Below are positions 8,795 through 18,091 of a stretch of 64,000 bases of DNA, in pieces (position 1 is the stretch's first letter; each line of letters opens with the position of its first letter). The DNA lies in contig NZ_JALHLP010000005.1 of NCBI RefSeq assembly GCF_022844465.1, positions 62,001 through 126,000 on the forward strand, in the 5' to 3' direction. The position numbers and the translations under genes were made by a program. The notes under the pieces were generated by a model. That model was not told the DNA's origin. It saw nothing but the letters and a program-made list of their open reading frames with translations, and made no database searches. Origin of the DNA: Bradyrhizobium sp. (GTDB lineage: Bacteria > Pseudomonadota > Alphaproteobacteria > Rhizobiales > Xanthobacteraceae).

Positions 8795-10357
8795 TTGGAC
8801 AGGGTCTTCGATCTCGCCATCATCGGCGGCGGCATCAATGGCTGCGGCGTCGCGCGCGATGCGGCGGGCCGGGGCAATTCTGTTTTCTTGTGCGAAATGA
8901 ATGATTTGGCGAGCGGGACGTCGTCCTGGTCGACCAAACTGGTGCATGGCGGCCTGCGCTATCTCGAATATTACGAGTTCCGCCTGGTACGCGAGGCGCT
9001 GATCGAGCGTGAAATCCTGTGGCGGATCGCGCCCCACATCATTCGCCCGCTGCGTTTCGTGTTGCCGCACCACGCCGGCTTGCGCCCGGCCTGGCTGCTC
9101 AGGCTGGGGTTGTTCCTGTACGACCATATCGGCGGCCGGCATTTGCTGCCGCCGACGCGCTCGGTCGATCTCGCCCGCGACGAAGTCGGAAAACCCCTGA
9201 TCGCCGGCCGCTACCGCCGGGGTTTCGAATATTCCGACTGCTTTGTCGACGACGCCCGGCTGGTGGTGCTGACGGCGCGGGATGCGGCCGATCGCGGCGC
9301 CGAAATCCACACCCGCTCGCGCGCGGTCGAGATCAGGCAGGCCGACGGCGTCTGGCGCGTCACCACCGAGAACACGGTGAGCGGCGCGCGCACCACGATC
9401 CAGGCGCGCGCGCTGGTCAACGCCGGCGGTCCCTGGGTCGAGCAGGTGCTGGCGGCGGGCTCGGGCGTCAATGCGCGGGCGAAAGTGCGGCTGGTGCAGG
9501 GCTCGCACATCGTGGTGCGCAAGCTCTACGCGCATGATCGCGCCTACATGTTCCAGAACGCCGACGGCCGCATCATCTTCGTCATTCCCTACCAGGGCGA
9601 TTTCACGCTGATTGGCACCACCGACCGCGACTACGACGGCGACCCGGGTAGGGTGAAAGCCTCGGACGAGGAGATCGGCTATCTCTGCGACTCCGTCAGC
9701 GCGTATCTTGCGAGGCCGGTGAAGCCCGCGGACGTGGTCTGGACCTATTCCGGCGTCCGCCCGCTCTACGACGACGGCGCCAGCGAAGCCAAGGCCGCGA
9801 CCCGCGATTACGTGTTCGAACTCGATACGCCGGGTGGCGCTCCGCTGCTGTCGATCTATGGCGGCAAGATCACCACCTATCGGCGGCTGGCTGAGGAAGC
9901 GCTGGAACGTCTTGCGCCGTATTTGCGCAGCGCCGCGCCCGGCGAGGACCTCAAGGCGAAGCAAGGCTGGACCGGCAAGGCGCCGCTGCCCGGCGGCGAC
10001 TTCGACGTCTCGGCGGTGGCGGCGCTGGCTGCGGAACTGGCCCGCAACTATCCGTTCCTCACGCCGGCGCATGCCGACCGGCTGGTGCATGCCTATGGCA
10101 CGCGCGCGAAAAAAATGCTCGGCGACGCGAAATCTCTTGCCGATCTCGGTCGGCCGTTCGGCGCGACGTTGACGGAAATCGAAGTCCGCTATCTCATCGC
10201 CAACGAATGGGCACTCACCGCCGAAGACGTGGTCTGGCGAAGGTCCAAGCTCGGGTTGCTGCTGTCGGCCGATGAAATCGCCGCCCTCGACCAGTGGATG
10301 AAGGTCAACATCGCCCCCGGCGAACGTCCGTTGCGTGAAGCGGGAGTGCGGCCGTGA
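8795..10357 (+). CDS. glpD: Glycerol-3-phosphate dehydrogenase (FAD-dependent, aerobic)
   Basis: 520 residues. An N-terminal FAD-binding dinucleotide motif (AIIGGGINGCGVARDAAGRG, residues ~9-28) is followed by the family block GTSSWSTKLVHGGLRYLEYYEF. It oxidises sn-glycerol-3-phosphate to dihydroxyacetone phosphate at the inner membrane, passing electrons to quinone. LVNAGGPWV and IYGGKITTYRRLAEEAL are further conserved blocks. The start is TTG, preceded by GGGGAAG. Its stop overlaps the GTG start of the next gene, so the transporter genes are translationally coupled to it. Confidence 0.96.
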   Translation: MDRVFDLAIIGGGINGCGVARDAAGRGNSVFLCEMNDLASGTSSWSTKLVHGGLRYLEYYEFRLVREALIEREILWRIAPHIIRPLRFVLPHHAGLRPAWLLRLGLFLYDHIGGRHLLPPTRSVDLARDEVGKPLIAGRYRRGFEYSDCFVDDARLVVLTARDAADRGAEIHTRSRAVEIRQADGVWRVTTENTVSGARTTIQARALVNAGGPWVEQVLAAGSGVNARAKVRLVQGSHIVVRKLYAHDRAYMFQNADGRIIFVIPYQGDFTLIGTTDRDYDGDPGRVKASDEEIGYLCDSVSAYLARPVKPADVVWTYSGVRPLYDDGASEAKAATRDYVFELDTPGGAPLLSIYGGKITTYRRLAEEALERLAPYLRSAAPGEDLKAKQGWTGKAPLPGGDFDVSAVAALAAELARNYPFLTPAHADRLVHAYGTRAKKMLGDAKSLADLGRPFGATLTEIEVRYLIANEWALTAEDVVWRRSKLGLLLSADEIAALDQWMKVNIAPGERPLREAGVRP

Positions 10358-11496
10358 GCGTCACGCTCGAACATGTCACCCGCACCGTGGACGGCATGGC
10401 GACCATTCGCGATGTCTCGCTGACGCTGGAACGCGGCACGTTGAGCGTGCTGCTCGGGCCGACGCTGTCGGGCAAGACCTCGATCATGCGGTTGCTCGCC
10501 GGTCTCGACAGGCCCGCGAGCGGCCGGGTGCTGGTCGACGGCAAGGACGTCACCGGCTTCGACGTGCGGCAGCGCTCGGTCGCGATGGTCTATCAGCAGT
10601 TCATCAACTACCCGTCGCTGACGGTCTACGAGAACATCGCCTCGCCGCTGCGGGTGCAGGGCAGGCCGCGCGAGGAGATCGACCGGCGGGTCCAGGAAGC
10701 CGCCAGGCTGCTGCGGCTCGAGCCCTATCTGAAGCGCACGCCGCTGCAATTGTCCGGCGGCCAGCAGCAGCGCACCGCGATCGCGCGCGCGCTGGTCAAG
10801 GGCGCCGATCTGGTGCTGCTGGACGAGCCGCTCGCCAATCTCGATTACAAGCTGCGCGAGGAATTGCGCGCCGAACTGCCGCGCATCTTCGAGGCGTCGG
10901 GCGCGATATTTGTCTACGCGACGACCGAACCTTCGGAGGCCCTGCTGCTCGGCGGCGACACCGTGTGCATGTGGGAAGGCCGCATACTGCAGACCGGCAA
11001 CACCGCCAGGGTCTATCATCGTCCCGACACCTTGCGGGTGGCCCAGGTGTTCTCCGATCCGCCGCTCAACATCGTCGGCATCGAAAAGAGAAACGGGCAG
11101 GTCGCCTATGCCGGCGGTATCAAGGCGCCTGCCACCGGGCTGTATGCCGGGCTTGCCGACGGCCCCTATCGCGTCGGCTTCCGCGCCCATCAGCTCGAAC
11201 TGGCGAGCGGTATCGCCGGCCGCCACGCGTTCCACGCCACCGTCACCGTGACCGAGATCACGGGTTCCGAAAGCTTCGTGCATCTGAAACGCGACGCCTC
11301 GAACTGGGTCGCGGTGCTCCAGGGCGTCCATGAATATGAGCCCGGCCACCTGCTCGATGCCGTGCTCGACCCCGATAATGTTTTCGTGTTCGACGCAGCC
11401 GACCGGCTGGTCGCCGCGCCGGGAGCGGCGGCTTCCAGCGAGGCGCATGGCGGCCCGCGTCATGAAAACGCCTCAAGAAAAAGCCTGGGCGGCTGA
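10354..11496 (+). CDS. glpS: Glycerol ABC transporter ATP-binding subunit 1
   Basis: 380 residues: ABC ATPase plus C-terminal OB-like regulatory domain of the MalK type. Walker A is GPTLSGKT (residues 35-42), the signature is LSGGQQQR and Walker B is VLLDEPLANLD. The switch (H-loop) histidine is missing: where VTHDxxEA is expected the sequence reads ATTEPSEA, with Thr at residue 191. The partner GlpT has the reverse pattern, so the two probably form one normal and one degenerate ATP site. GTG start overlaps the glpD stop. Confidence 0.92.
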   Translation: MSVTLEHVTRTVDGMATIRDVSLTLERGTLSVLLGPTLSGKTSIMRLLAGLDRPASGRVLVDGKDVTGFDVRQRSVAMVYQQFINYPSLTVYENIASPLRVQGRPREEIDRRVQEAARLLRLEPYLKRTPLQLSGGQQQRTAIARALVKGADLVLLDEPLANLDYKLREELRAELPRIFEASGAIFVYATTEPSEALLLGGDTVCMWEGRILQTGNTARVYHRPDTLRVAQVFSDPPLNIVGIEKRNGQVAYAGGIKAPATGLYAGLADGPYRVGFRAHQLELASGIAGRHAFHATVTVTEITGSESFVHLKRDASNWVAVLQGVHEYEPGHLLDAVLDPDNVFVFDAADRLVAAPGAAASSEAHGGPRHENASRKSLGG

Positions 11497-11508
11497 GGGA
11501 GATGCCAC

Positions 11509-12594
11509 ATGGCCCGCATTGACCTCGTCGATCTCGCGCACGCCTACGGCGGCAATGATGCGCCTGCGGAATCGTTTGCGCTGAAGCCGGTGACGATGAC
11601 CTGGCGGCAGGGCGGCGCCTATGCGCTGCTGGGACCTTCCGGCTGCGGCAAGACCACGCTGCTCAACCTGATTTCCGGAATCGTGACGCCCTCGCGGGGA
11701 AAAATCCTGTTCGACGGCGTCGACATCACGCCACTGTCAACCCGCAAGCGCAATATCGCGCAGGTCTTCCAGTTTCCGGTGATCTACGACACCATGACCG
11801 TTGGCGAGAACCTCGCATTCCCGCTCGAGAACCGCGGCGTGCCGAAGGCCGATGTCGAGGCGCGGGTCCGGGAGATCGCCGATCTACTCGATCTGACGCC
11901 CTGGCTCGGCCGCAAGGCGACGCGCCTGACCGCCGACGCCAAGCAGAAAATTTCGCTCGGCCGCGGCCTCGTCCGATCCGACGTCGCCGCGGTGCTGTTC
12001 GACGAGCCGCTGACGGTGATCGACCCCGAACTGAAATGGCAGTTGCGCTCCAAGCTCAAGGCGCTGCATCGCGAACTCGATCTCACGATGATCTACGTCA
12101 CCCATGACCAGACCGAGGCGCTGACGTTTGCCGACACCGTTGTTGTCATGCATGACGGCCGCGTGGTGCAGAGCGGCACGCCGGCGGAACTGTTCGACAA
12201 GCCCGCGCACACCTTTGTCGGCTACTTCATCGGCTCACCCGGCATGAACATCGTGCCGGCCGCGGTCAGCGGGCGCGAGGCGCGGATCGATGGCCACGTC
12301 ATCGGCCTGCATCGCAATTACGGCGTGCTGCCGGCCGGCGCGAATATCGAAATCGGCGTTCGGCCTGAATTCGTCACGGTCGCGGCTCCCGCGCCCGGCC
12401 TGCTGTCGGCCACGATCGAGCGCATCGACGATCTCGGCCGCGTCCGCTTCGCCCGCGTCCGCGTCGGCGAGGCGAAATTCGCCGCGCGCGTGCCATCAGG
12501 CTTTTCCGTAGCCGGCAATTCGGTCGGGCTCGTGTTCGATCCCGCCCGCGTTCACGTCTATGCCGACAGCCGGCTGGTCGAGGGGGTTGCCTGA
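11509..12594 (+). CDS. glpT: Glycerol ABC transporter ATP-binding subunit 2
   Basis: 361 residues, same architecture as the preceding gene. Walker A (GPSGCGKTT), Walker B (AAVLFDEPLTVID) and the H-loop (YVTHDQTEAL) are intact, but the ABC signature is not LSGGQ: positions 11926-11955 encode LTADAKQKIS. It should pair with GlpS to energise glycerol uptake. It starts 12 nt after glpS and its last base overlaps the start of the first permease gene. The symbol follows the rhizobial naming and is not the enterobacterial antiporter GlpT. Confidence 0.92.
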   Translation: MARIDLVDLAHAYGGNDAPAESFALKPVTMTWRQGGAYALLGPSGCGKTTLLNLISGIVTPSRGKILFDGVDITPLSTRKRNIAQVFQFPVIYDTMTVGENLAFPLENRGVPKADVEARVREIADLLDLTPWLGRKATRLTADAKQKISLGRGLVRSDVAAVLFDEPLTVIDPELKWQLRSKLKALHRELDLTMIYVTHDQTEALTFADTVVVMHDGRVVQSGTPAELFDKPAHTFVGYFIGSPGMNIVPAAVSGREARIDGHVIGLHRNYGVLPAGANIEIGVRPEFVTVAAPAPGLLSATIERIDDLGRVRFARVRVGEAKFAARVPSGFSVAGNSVGLVFDPARVHVYADSRLVEGVA

Positions 12595-13496
12595 TGGACA
12601 AGACCGTCAACCAAAGGGCCTGGTTCCTGGTGCTGCCGGTGTTTCTGGTGGTCGCGTTCTCCGCGATCCTGCCGCTGATGACGGTTGTGAACTATTCGAT
12701 GCAGGACACGTTCGGCAACAACCAGTTTTTCTGGAACGGCGTCGGCTGGTTCAAGGAACTGCTCGATCCCTCGACCGATCTCGGCGGCCGCTTCCTGGCG
12801 TCGCTCGGCCGCAACCTGCTGTTCTCGGCCATCATTCTCGCGATCGAGGTGCCGCTCGGGATCGTGGTGGCGCTGTCAATGCCGCGGCAGGGCTGGACCG
12901 TCGCCGCCTGTCTGGTGATCCTGGCGCTGCCGCTCCTGATACCCTGGAACGTGGTCGGAACCATCTGGCAGATTTTTGGTCGGCCCGACATCGGCCTGCT
13001 CGGCTATACGCTGAACGGCCTCGGCATGGACTACAACTACGTCTCCAACGAGTTCGACGCCTGGGCCACCGTCGTCGTCATGGACGTGTGGCACTGGACC
13101 AGCCTGGTTGCGCTATTGTGCTATGCCGGGCTGAAGTCGATCCCCGACGCCTATTACCAGGCGGCGCAGATCGACGGCGCCTCGCGTTGGGCGGTGTTCA
13201 AGGCGATCCAGCTGCCTAAGATGAACCGCGTGCTGCTGATCGCGGTGCTGCTGCGGTTCATGGACAGTTTCATGATCTACACCGAGCCGTTCGTGGTGAC
13301 CGGCGGCGGCCCCGGCAACTCCACCACCTTCGTCTCGATCGAACTGGTCAAGATCGCGCTCGGGCAGTTCGACCTCGGCAAGGCCGCGGCGCTTTCGCTG
13401 GTCTACAATCTGATCATCCTGATCGTGTGCTGGATCTTCTACACCGTGATGACCAACGCCGGGGCCGAGCGCCCCGTCAAGCAGGGAGCCGCGTGA
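12594..13496 (+). CDS. glpP: Glycerol ABC transporter permease 1
   Basis: 300 residues, an MalF-like binding-protein-dependent permease with about six hydrophobic segments (first at WFLVLPVFLVVAFSAILPLM). The cytoplasmic EAA loop is visible as YYQAAQIDGASRWAVFKAIQLP, which docks to the ATPases. It starts on the last base of glpT and its stop overlaps the next start, so all subunits are tightly coupled. Confidence 0.93.
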   Translation: MDKTVNQRAWFLVLPVFLVVAFSAILPLMTVVNYSMQDTFGNNQFFWNGVGWFKELLDPSTDLGGRFLASLGRNLLFSAIILAIEVPLGIVVALSMPRQGWTVAACLVILALPLLIPWNVVGTIWQIFGRPDIGLLGYTLNGLGMDYNYVSNEFDAWATVVVMDVWHWTSLVALLCYAGLKSIPDAYYQAAQIDGASRWAVFKAIQLPKMNRVLLIAVLLRFMDSFMIYTEPFVVTGGGPGNSTTFVSIELVKIALGQFDLGKAAALSLVYNLIILIVCWIFYTVMTNAGAERPVKQGAA

Positions 13497-14302
13497 TGCA
13501 TTCGATTCCCGGGCGCCGCCTCATTATCTCGCTGTTCCTGATCTTCCTGCTGCTGCCGATCTACTGGCTCGTCAACATGAGCTTCAAGACCAATTCCGAG
13601 ATCGTCACCACCATGACGCTGTGGCCGCATCAGCCCACGCTCGAGAACTACAGGCGAATCTTCACCGACGAGAGCTGGTATTCCGGCTACATCAATTCGC
13701 TGACCTACGTCCTGATCAACACCGTGATCTCGATTTCGGTGGCGTTGCCGGCGGCCTACGCCTTTTCGCGCTACCGGTTCCTCGGCGACAAGCACCTGTT
13801 CTTCTGGCTGTTGTCGAACCGCATGGCGCCGGCGGCGGTCTTTGCGCTGCCGTTCTTCAATCTCTATTCGGCGATCAACCTGTTCGATACGCCGTGGGCG
13901 GTCGCGCTCGCGCACTGTATCTTCAACGTGCCGCTGGCGGTCTGGATTCTCGAAGGCTTCGTCTCCGGCGTGCCGCGCGAGATCGACGAGACCGCGTTCC
14001 TCGACGGCTATTCGTTCCCGCGATTCTTCGTCAAGATCCTGGTGCCGCTGATCGCGAGCGGGATCGGCGTCGCCGCGTTCTTCTGCTTCATGTTCTCATG
14101 GGTCGAGTTGCTGCTGGCGCGCACGTTGACGTCGGTCAACGCCAAACCCATCTCCGCGATCATGACGCGCACGGTGTCGGCCTCCGGGATGGATTGGGGT
14201 TTGCTGGCCGCCGCCGGCGTGCTCACCATCATTCCCGGCGCCCTGGTGATCTGGTTCGTCCGCAACTACATCGCGCGCGGCTTCGCGCTCGGCCGGGTGT
14301 GA
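13496..14302 (+). CDS. glpQ: Glycerol ABC transporter permease 2
   Basis: 268 residues, a MalG-like permease. The first membrane segment is LIISLFLIFLLLPIYWLV; the EAA loop reads EIDETAFLDGYSFPRFFVKILVP. The ATG at 13496 overlaps the stop of glpP by one base. It should form the membrane channel with GlpP. The symbol follows the rhizobial operon and is unrelated to the glycerophosphodiesterase GlpQ. Confidence 0.92.
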   Translation: MHSIPGRRLIISLFLIFLLLPIYWLVNMSFKTNSEIVTTMTLWPHQPTLENYRRIFTDESWYSGYINSLTYVLINTVISISVALPAAYAFSRYRFLGDKHLFFWLLSNRMAPAAVFALPFFNLYSAINLFDTPWAVALAHCIFNVPLAVWILEGFVSGVPREIDETAFLDGYSFPRFFVKILVPLIASGIGVAAFFCFMFSWVELLLARTLTSVNAKPISAIMTRTVSASGMDWGLLAAAGVLTIIPGALVIWFVRNYIARGFALGRV

Positions 14303-14403
14303 CCATGATCGGGCAGTCCAGACGGCACGACGCGCTTTCCTTCACCTCTCCCCGCAAGAACGGGGCGAGTGGATGCACCGCGTCGTGTGGCGGGAGGTAG
14401 CGC

Positions 14404-14730
14404 ATGGAACACATCGCATGGATGGCATGGACGCTGCCGACCGCGATCTTCTTCGTGATGCTGGCGCTGACGCTCGGCGTCATGACCTGGCTTGCGGTCG
14501 CCTGGCCAGAGGCCGAACGGATCGGCGTGTTGCGCATTCCGACCACGCGCGGCGACCGGCTGTTCATTTCGCTGGTGCTGGCCGCCGTCATCCACCTGTT
14601 GTGGATTGCCTTTGCCGGCACCGACCCGATCGCGACGCTGCCGATCGGCGAGGGCGTCGAACTGTCGAGCCTGTGGCTCGCCACCGTGATTTCGCTTCTG
14701 TCGGCCGTTGCGATCTTTCGCAGCGTTTGA
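14404..14730 (+). CDS. glpU: Small membrane protein of the glycerol transporter (DUF2160)
   Basis: 108 residues with three hydrophobic segments (LPTAIFFVMLALTLGVMTWL, LFISLVLAAVIHLLWIAF, LWLATVISLLSAVAIF). It sits between the second permease and the binding protein, the place of GlpU in rhizobial glycerol operons, where it is called DUF2160. Its role in transport is not known. The ~100-bp gap before it contains a fragment of repeat family C (CTCTCCCCGCAAGAACGGGG). Confidence 0.85.
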   Translation: MEHIAWMAWTLPTAIFFVMLALTLGVMTWLAVAWPEAERIGVLRIPTTRGDRLFISLVLAAVIHLLWIAFAGTDPIATLPIGEGVELSSLWLATVISLLSAVAIFRSV

Positions 14731-14805
14731 GGAGCGAAGAAAGAGCAGATCCGGGATCAACCCGGGCCTGAACTTGTGTCTGTCGCTGCAACCGGAGGAC
14801 TCAAC

Positions 14806-16602
14806 ATGCGACTCTTTAGGGAAAACAATCGCTCCTTGACCAGGGAGAGATTTCTGACGATGACCAGCGCCGCGGCGCTGATCGCCGCCTCGGTGGCGAT
14901 GGTGGCGCCCGCCCGTGCGGACGACGCCGCCGCTCAAAGGTGGATCGACAGCGAGTTCCAGCCGTCGACGCTGTCCAAGGCCGACCAGTTGAAGGAATTG
15001 CAGTGGTTCGTAAAGGCCGCCGCGCCGTTCAAGGGCATGGAAATCAACGTGGTGTCGGAAACCATCACGACGCATGAATATGAATCGCGGACGCTGGCGA
15101 AGGCCTTCACCGAGATTACCGGCATCAAGGTCAAGCACGATCTGATCCAGGAAGGCGACGTGGTCGAAAAGCTGCAGACCCAGATGCAGTCCGGCAAGAA
15201 CGTCTATGACGGCTGGATCAACGACTCCGATCTGATCGGCACGCACTTCCGCTATGGCCAGACCGTCATCCTGTCGGACTACATGACCGGCGAGGGCAAG
15301 GACGTCACCAACCCGCAGCTCGACGTCAACGACTTCATCGGCAAGTCGTTCACCACGGGTCCGGACGGCAAGCTGTATCAGCTTCCCGACCAGCAGTTCG
15401 CGAACCTCTACTGGTTCCGCTACGACTGGTTCTCCAATCCCGACTACAAGGCGAGGTTCAAGGCCAAGTATGGCTACGACCTCGGCGTTCCCGTGAACTG
15501 GTCGGCCTATGAGGACATTGCCGAGTTCTTCACCAACGACATCAAGGAGATCAACGGCGTCAAGGTCTATGGCCACATGGACTATGGCAAGAAGGATCCC
15601 TCGCTCGGCTGGCGTTTCACCGACGCCTGGCTGTCGATGGCCGGCAACGGCGACAAGGGCATCCCGAACGGCAAGCCCGTTGATGAGTGGGGCATCCGCA
15701 TGGAGGGCTGCCGTCCGGTCGGCTCAAGCGTCGAGCGCGGCGGCGACACCAACGGTCCGGCGGCGGTCTATTCGATCACCAAATATCTCGACTGGATGAA
15801 GAAGTATGCCCCGCCGCAGGCGCAAGGCATGACCTTCTCCGAAGCGGGTCCGGTGCCGGCGCAGGGTGCGATCGCGCAGCAGATATTCTGGTACACCGCC
15901 TTCACCGCCGACATGGTGAAACCCGGTATACCCGTGGTGAACGCCGACGGCACGCCGAAGTGGCGGATGGCGCCGTCACCGCACGGCTCGTACTGGAAGG
16001 AAGGCATGAAGCTCGGCTATCAGGACGCCGGCTCCGCCACGCTGCTGAAGTCGACCCCGCCCGATCGCCGCAAGGCGGCCTGGCTCTATCTGCAGTTCAT
16101 CAACTCCAAGACCGTGTCGTTGAAGAAGAGCCATGTCGGTCTCACCTTCGTTCGCGAATCCGACATCTGGGACAAGTCGTTTACGGAACGCGCGCCCAAG
16201 CTCGGCGGCCTGATCGAGTTCTACCGCTCGCCGGCGCGCGTGCAGTGGACCCCGACCGGCAACAACGTGCCTGACTATCCGAAGCTGGCGCAATTGTGGT
16301 GGCAGAACATCGGCGATGCGTCGTCCGGTGCGAAGACGCCGCAGGCGGCGATGGATGCGCTGGCCGCGGCCCAGGACTCGGTGCTGGAGCGTCTGGAGAA
16401 GTCCGGCGTGCAAAAGGAGTGCGGGCCGAAGCTGAACAAGAAGGAGACGGCCGAGTTCTGGTTCGCCAAATCCGCAAAGGACGGCAACGTCGCACCCCAG
16501 CGCAAGCTGGCGAACGAGAAGCCGAAGGGTGAAACCATCGACTACGACGCATTGATCAAGTCGTGGCCGGCAAGCCCGCCGAAGCGGGCGGAGGCGAAGT
16601 AA
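14806..16602 (+). CDS. glpV: Glycerol ABC transporter periplasmic binding protein
   Basis: 598 residues, long for a solute-binding protein. A signal peptide ends near APARA-D (residue ~37). The rest is an extracellular solute-binding protein type 1 fold, with ITTHEYESRTLAKAFTEITGIKV and GKLYQLPDQQFANLYWFRYDWF. It would capture glycerol in the periplasm and deliver it to GlpPQ. GGAGG lies 8 nt before the chosen ATG; an upstream GTG (14776) would add 10 residues. A clear terminator follows at 16712, ending the operon. Confidence 0.92.
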   Translation: MRLFRENNRSLTRERFLTMTSAAALIAASVAMVAPARADDAAAQRWIDSEFQPSTLSKADQLKELQWFVKAAAPFKGMEINVVSETITTHEYESRTLAKAFTEITGIKVKHDLIQEGDVVEKLQTQMQSGKNVYDGWINDSDLIGTHFRYGQTVILSDYMTGEGKDVTNPQLDVNDFIGKSFTTGPDGKLYQLPDQQFANLYWFRYDWFSNPDYKARFKAKYGYDLGVPVNWSAYEDIAEFFTNDIKEINGVKVYGHMDYGKKDPSLGWRFTDAWLSMAGNGDKGIPNGKPVDEWGIRMEGCRPVGSSVERGGDTNGPAAVYSITKYLDWMKKYAPPQAQGMTFSEAGPVPAQGAIAQQIFWYTAFTADMVKPGIPVVNADGTPKWRMAPSPHGSYWKEGMKLGYQDAGSATLLKSTPPDRRKAAWLYLQFINSKTVSLKKSHVGLTFVRESDIWDKSFTERAPKLGGLIEFYRSPARVQWTPTGNNVPDYPKLAQLWWQNIGDASSGAKTPQAAMDALAAAQDSVLERLEKSGVQKECGPKLNKKETAEFWFAKSAKDGNVAPQRKLANEKPKGETIDYDALIKSWPASPPKRAEAK

Positions 16603-16616
16603 GCTTCGTCAGCATC

Positions 16617-16702
16617 GTCATGGCCGGGCTTGACCCGGCCATCCACGACTTTCGTGCTTCGAAGCAAGACGTGGATGCCCGGGAGAAGCCCGGGCACGAC
16701 GG
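16617..16702. repeat. Palindromic intergenic repeat, family D
   Basis: Starts GTCATGGCCGGGCTTGACCC and ends CCCGGGCACGACGG, with an internal CCACGACTTTCG/CAAGACGTGG stem. Its ends differ from families A-C. Confidence 0.7.
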
Positions 16703-16711
16703 AGAAAAACG

Positions 16712-16742
16712 AAAGGCCGGGAGCGATCCCGGCCTTTTCTTT
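16712..16742 (+). terminator. Rho-independent terminator of the glycerol operon
   Basis: AAAGGCCGGGA/TCCCGGCCTTTT is a strong stem with a 4-nt loop, followed by TTTTCTTTCT. It lies 110 bp after glpV, beyond repeat family D. Confidence 0.85.
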
Positions 16743-16745
16743 CTG

Positions 16746-16866
16746 ACCTCGCCCCGCTTGCGGGGAGAGGTCGGCGCGTAGCGGCGGGTGAGGGGGACTC
16801 TCCACGAGTCGAATGCGTGGAAATAGCCCCTCATCCCGACCTTCTCCCCGCATGCGGGGAGAAGGG
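16746..16866. repeat. Intergenic repeat, family C
   Basis: CCTCGCCCCGCTTGCGGGGA ... GGTGAGGGGGACTCT ... CCCCTCATCCCGACC ... CCCCGCATGCGGGGAGAAGG: two GC-rich hairpins separated by an inverted GAGGGG/CCCCTC pair. A related copy is at 28535-28640 and fragments are at 14336 and 30780. Confidence 0.7.
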
Positions 16867-16882
16867 GCGCACCGCGCTCGTC

Positions 16883-17983
16883 TCACTCCGCCGCCTGCGC
16901 CGTGCCGAGCGTCGGATAATCGGTATATCCCTTGGCGCCGCCGCCGTAGAACGTCGCCTTGTCCGGTGGGTTTAGCGCTGCGCCCTTTCTCAACCGTTCG
17001 ACCAGATCGGGATTCGAGATGAACGGTTTGCCGAACGCGATCAGATCGGCGGCGTCGGCCGCGAGCACTTTGGTGGCGAGATCGAAATCATAGCCGTTGT
17101 TGGCGATGTAGGCCCGTTTGAAGCGCTTGCGCAGGCTCGCATAGTTGAACGGCGCGTTGTCGCGCGGGCCGCCGGTCGCGCCTTCGATGACGTGGATGTA
17201 GGTCAGCTTCAGCGCCTCGAGCCCATCGACGATGTGGTCGAACAGCGGCTGCGGATTCGAGTCGGAGATGTCGTTGGCCGGCGTCACCGGCGAGATGCGG
17301 ATGCCGGTGCGTTCGGGGCCGGCGACCGCGGCCACCGCGCGCGAGACTTCCAGCATCAGCCTGGCACGGTTCTCGATCGATCCACCGTAAGCATCGGTGC
17401 GCTTGTTGGCGCCGTCCTTGGCGAACTGGTCCAGCAGGTAGCCGTTGGCGCCGTGAATCTCGATGCCGTCAAAGCCGGCGGCGATCGCGTTCTCGGCGCC
17501 GCGCTTGAAGTCGTCGATGATGGCAGGAATTTCCGCAAGCTCCAGCGCGCGCGGCTCGGAAATGTCGGTGAAGGTGCCGTTGACGAAGGTCTTGCCCTTG
17601 GCCGGGATCGCTGACGGCGCCACCGGCTTGCCGCCGTTCGGCTGCAGCGAAAAATGCGAGATGCGGCCGACATGCCAGATCTGGATGAAGATGCGCCCGC
17701 CTTTTTCATGCACGCGGTCGGTGACCTTGCGCCAGCCCGCGACCTGCTCCTTGGAATAGATGCCGGGCGTGTCCTGGTAGCCCTGGCCCTGCTGCGACAC
17801 CTGGCTGGCCTCGGTGATCAGCAGCCCCGCCGAGGCGCGCTGGCCGTAATAATCCACCGCCAGCGGGCTCGGCACCATGCCCGGCGGCACCGCGCGGTTG
17901 CGGGTCAGGGGCGCCATCACGACGCGGTTGGCAAGCGTGATCGGGCCAAGCTTGTAGGGCTCGAACAGTTTGGTCTGGCTCAT
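16883..17983 (-). CDS. Old yellow enzyme family alkene reductase
   Basis: 366 residues, FMN-dependent (beta/alpha)8 barrel of the NemA/OYE family. Recognised by LGPITLANRVVMAPLTRNRA, FIQIWHVGRISH, GFDGIEIHGANGYLLDQF, TDAYGGSIENRARLMLEV and the C-terminal DLIAFGKPFISNPDLVERL. The enzymes reduce activated C=C bonds, nitro compounds or maleimides with NADPH. The ATG at 17983 (MSQTKLFEPYKLG) is preferred over 18028, which would add an unrelated N-terminus. Alone in its transcription unit. Confidence 0.93.
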   Translation of the reverse strand: MSQTKLFEPYKLGPITLANRVVMAPLTRNRAVPPGMVPSPLAVDYYGQRASAGLLITEASQVSQQGQGYQDTPGIYSKEQVAGWRKVTDRVHEKGGRIFIQIWHVGRISHFSLQPNGGKPVAPSAIPAKGKTFVNGTFTDISEPRALELAEIPAIIDDFKRGAENAIAAGFDGIEIHGANGYLLDQFAKDGANKRTDAYGGSIENRARLMLEVSRAVAAVAGPERTGIRISPVTPANDISDSNPQPLFDHIVDGLEALKLTYIHVIEGATGGPRDNAPFNYASLRKRFKRAYIANNGYDFDLATKVLAADAADLIAFGKPFISNPDLVERLRKGAALNPPDKATFYGGGAKGYTDYPTLGTAQAAE

Positions 17984-18091
17984 GTCGGGGATGTCCGTGA
18001 AGATGGGCGATAGCGGAGAGGTGGGCATTGCGGGCGAGACCGCAATGCCCGAGCCATTCCGCCGGCGCGGGTTAGCTGCGCGCCATCGCCG

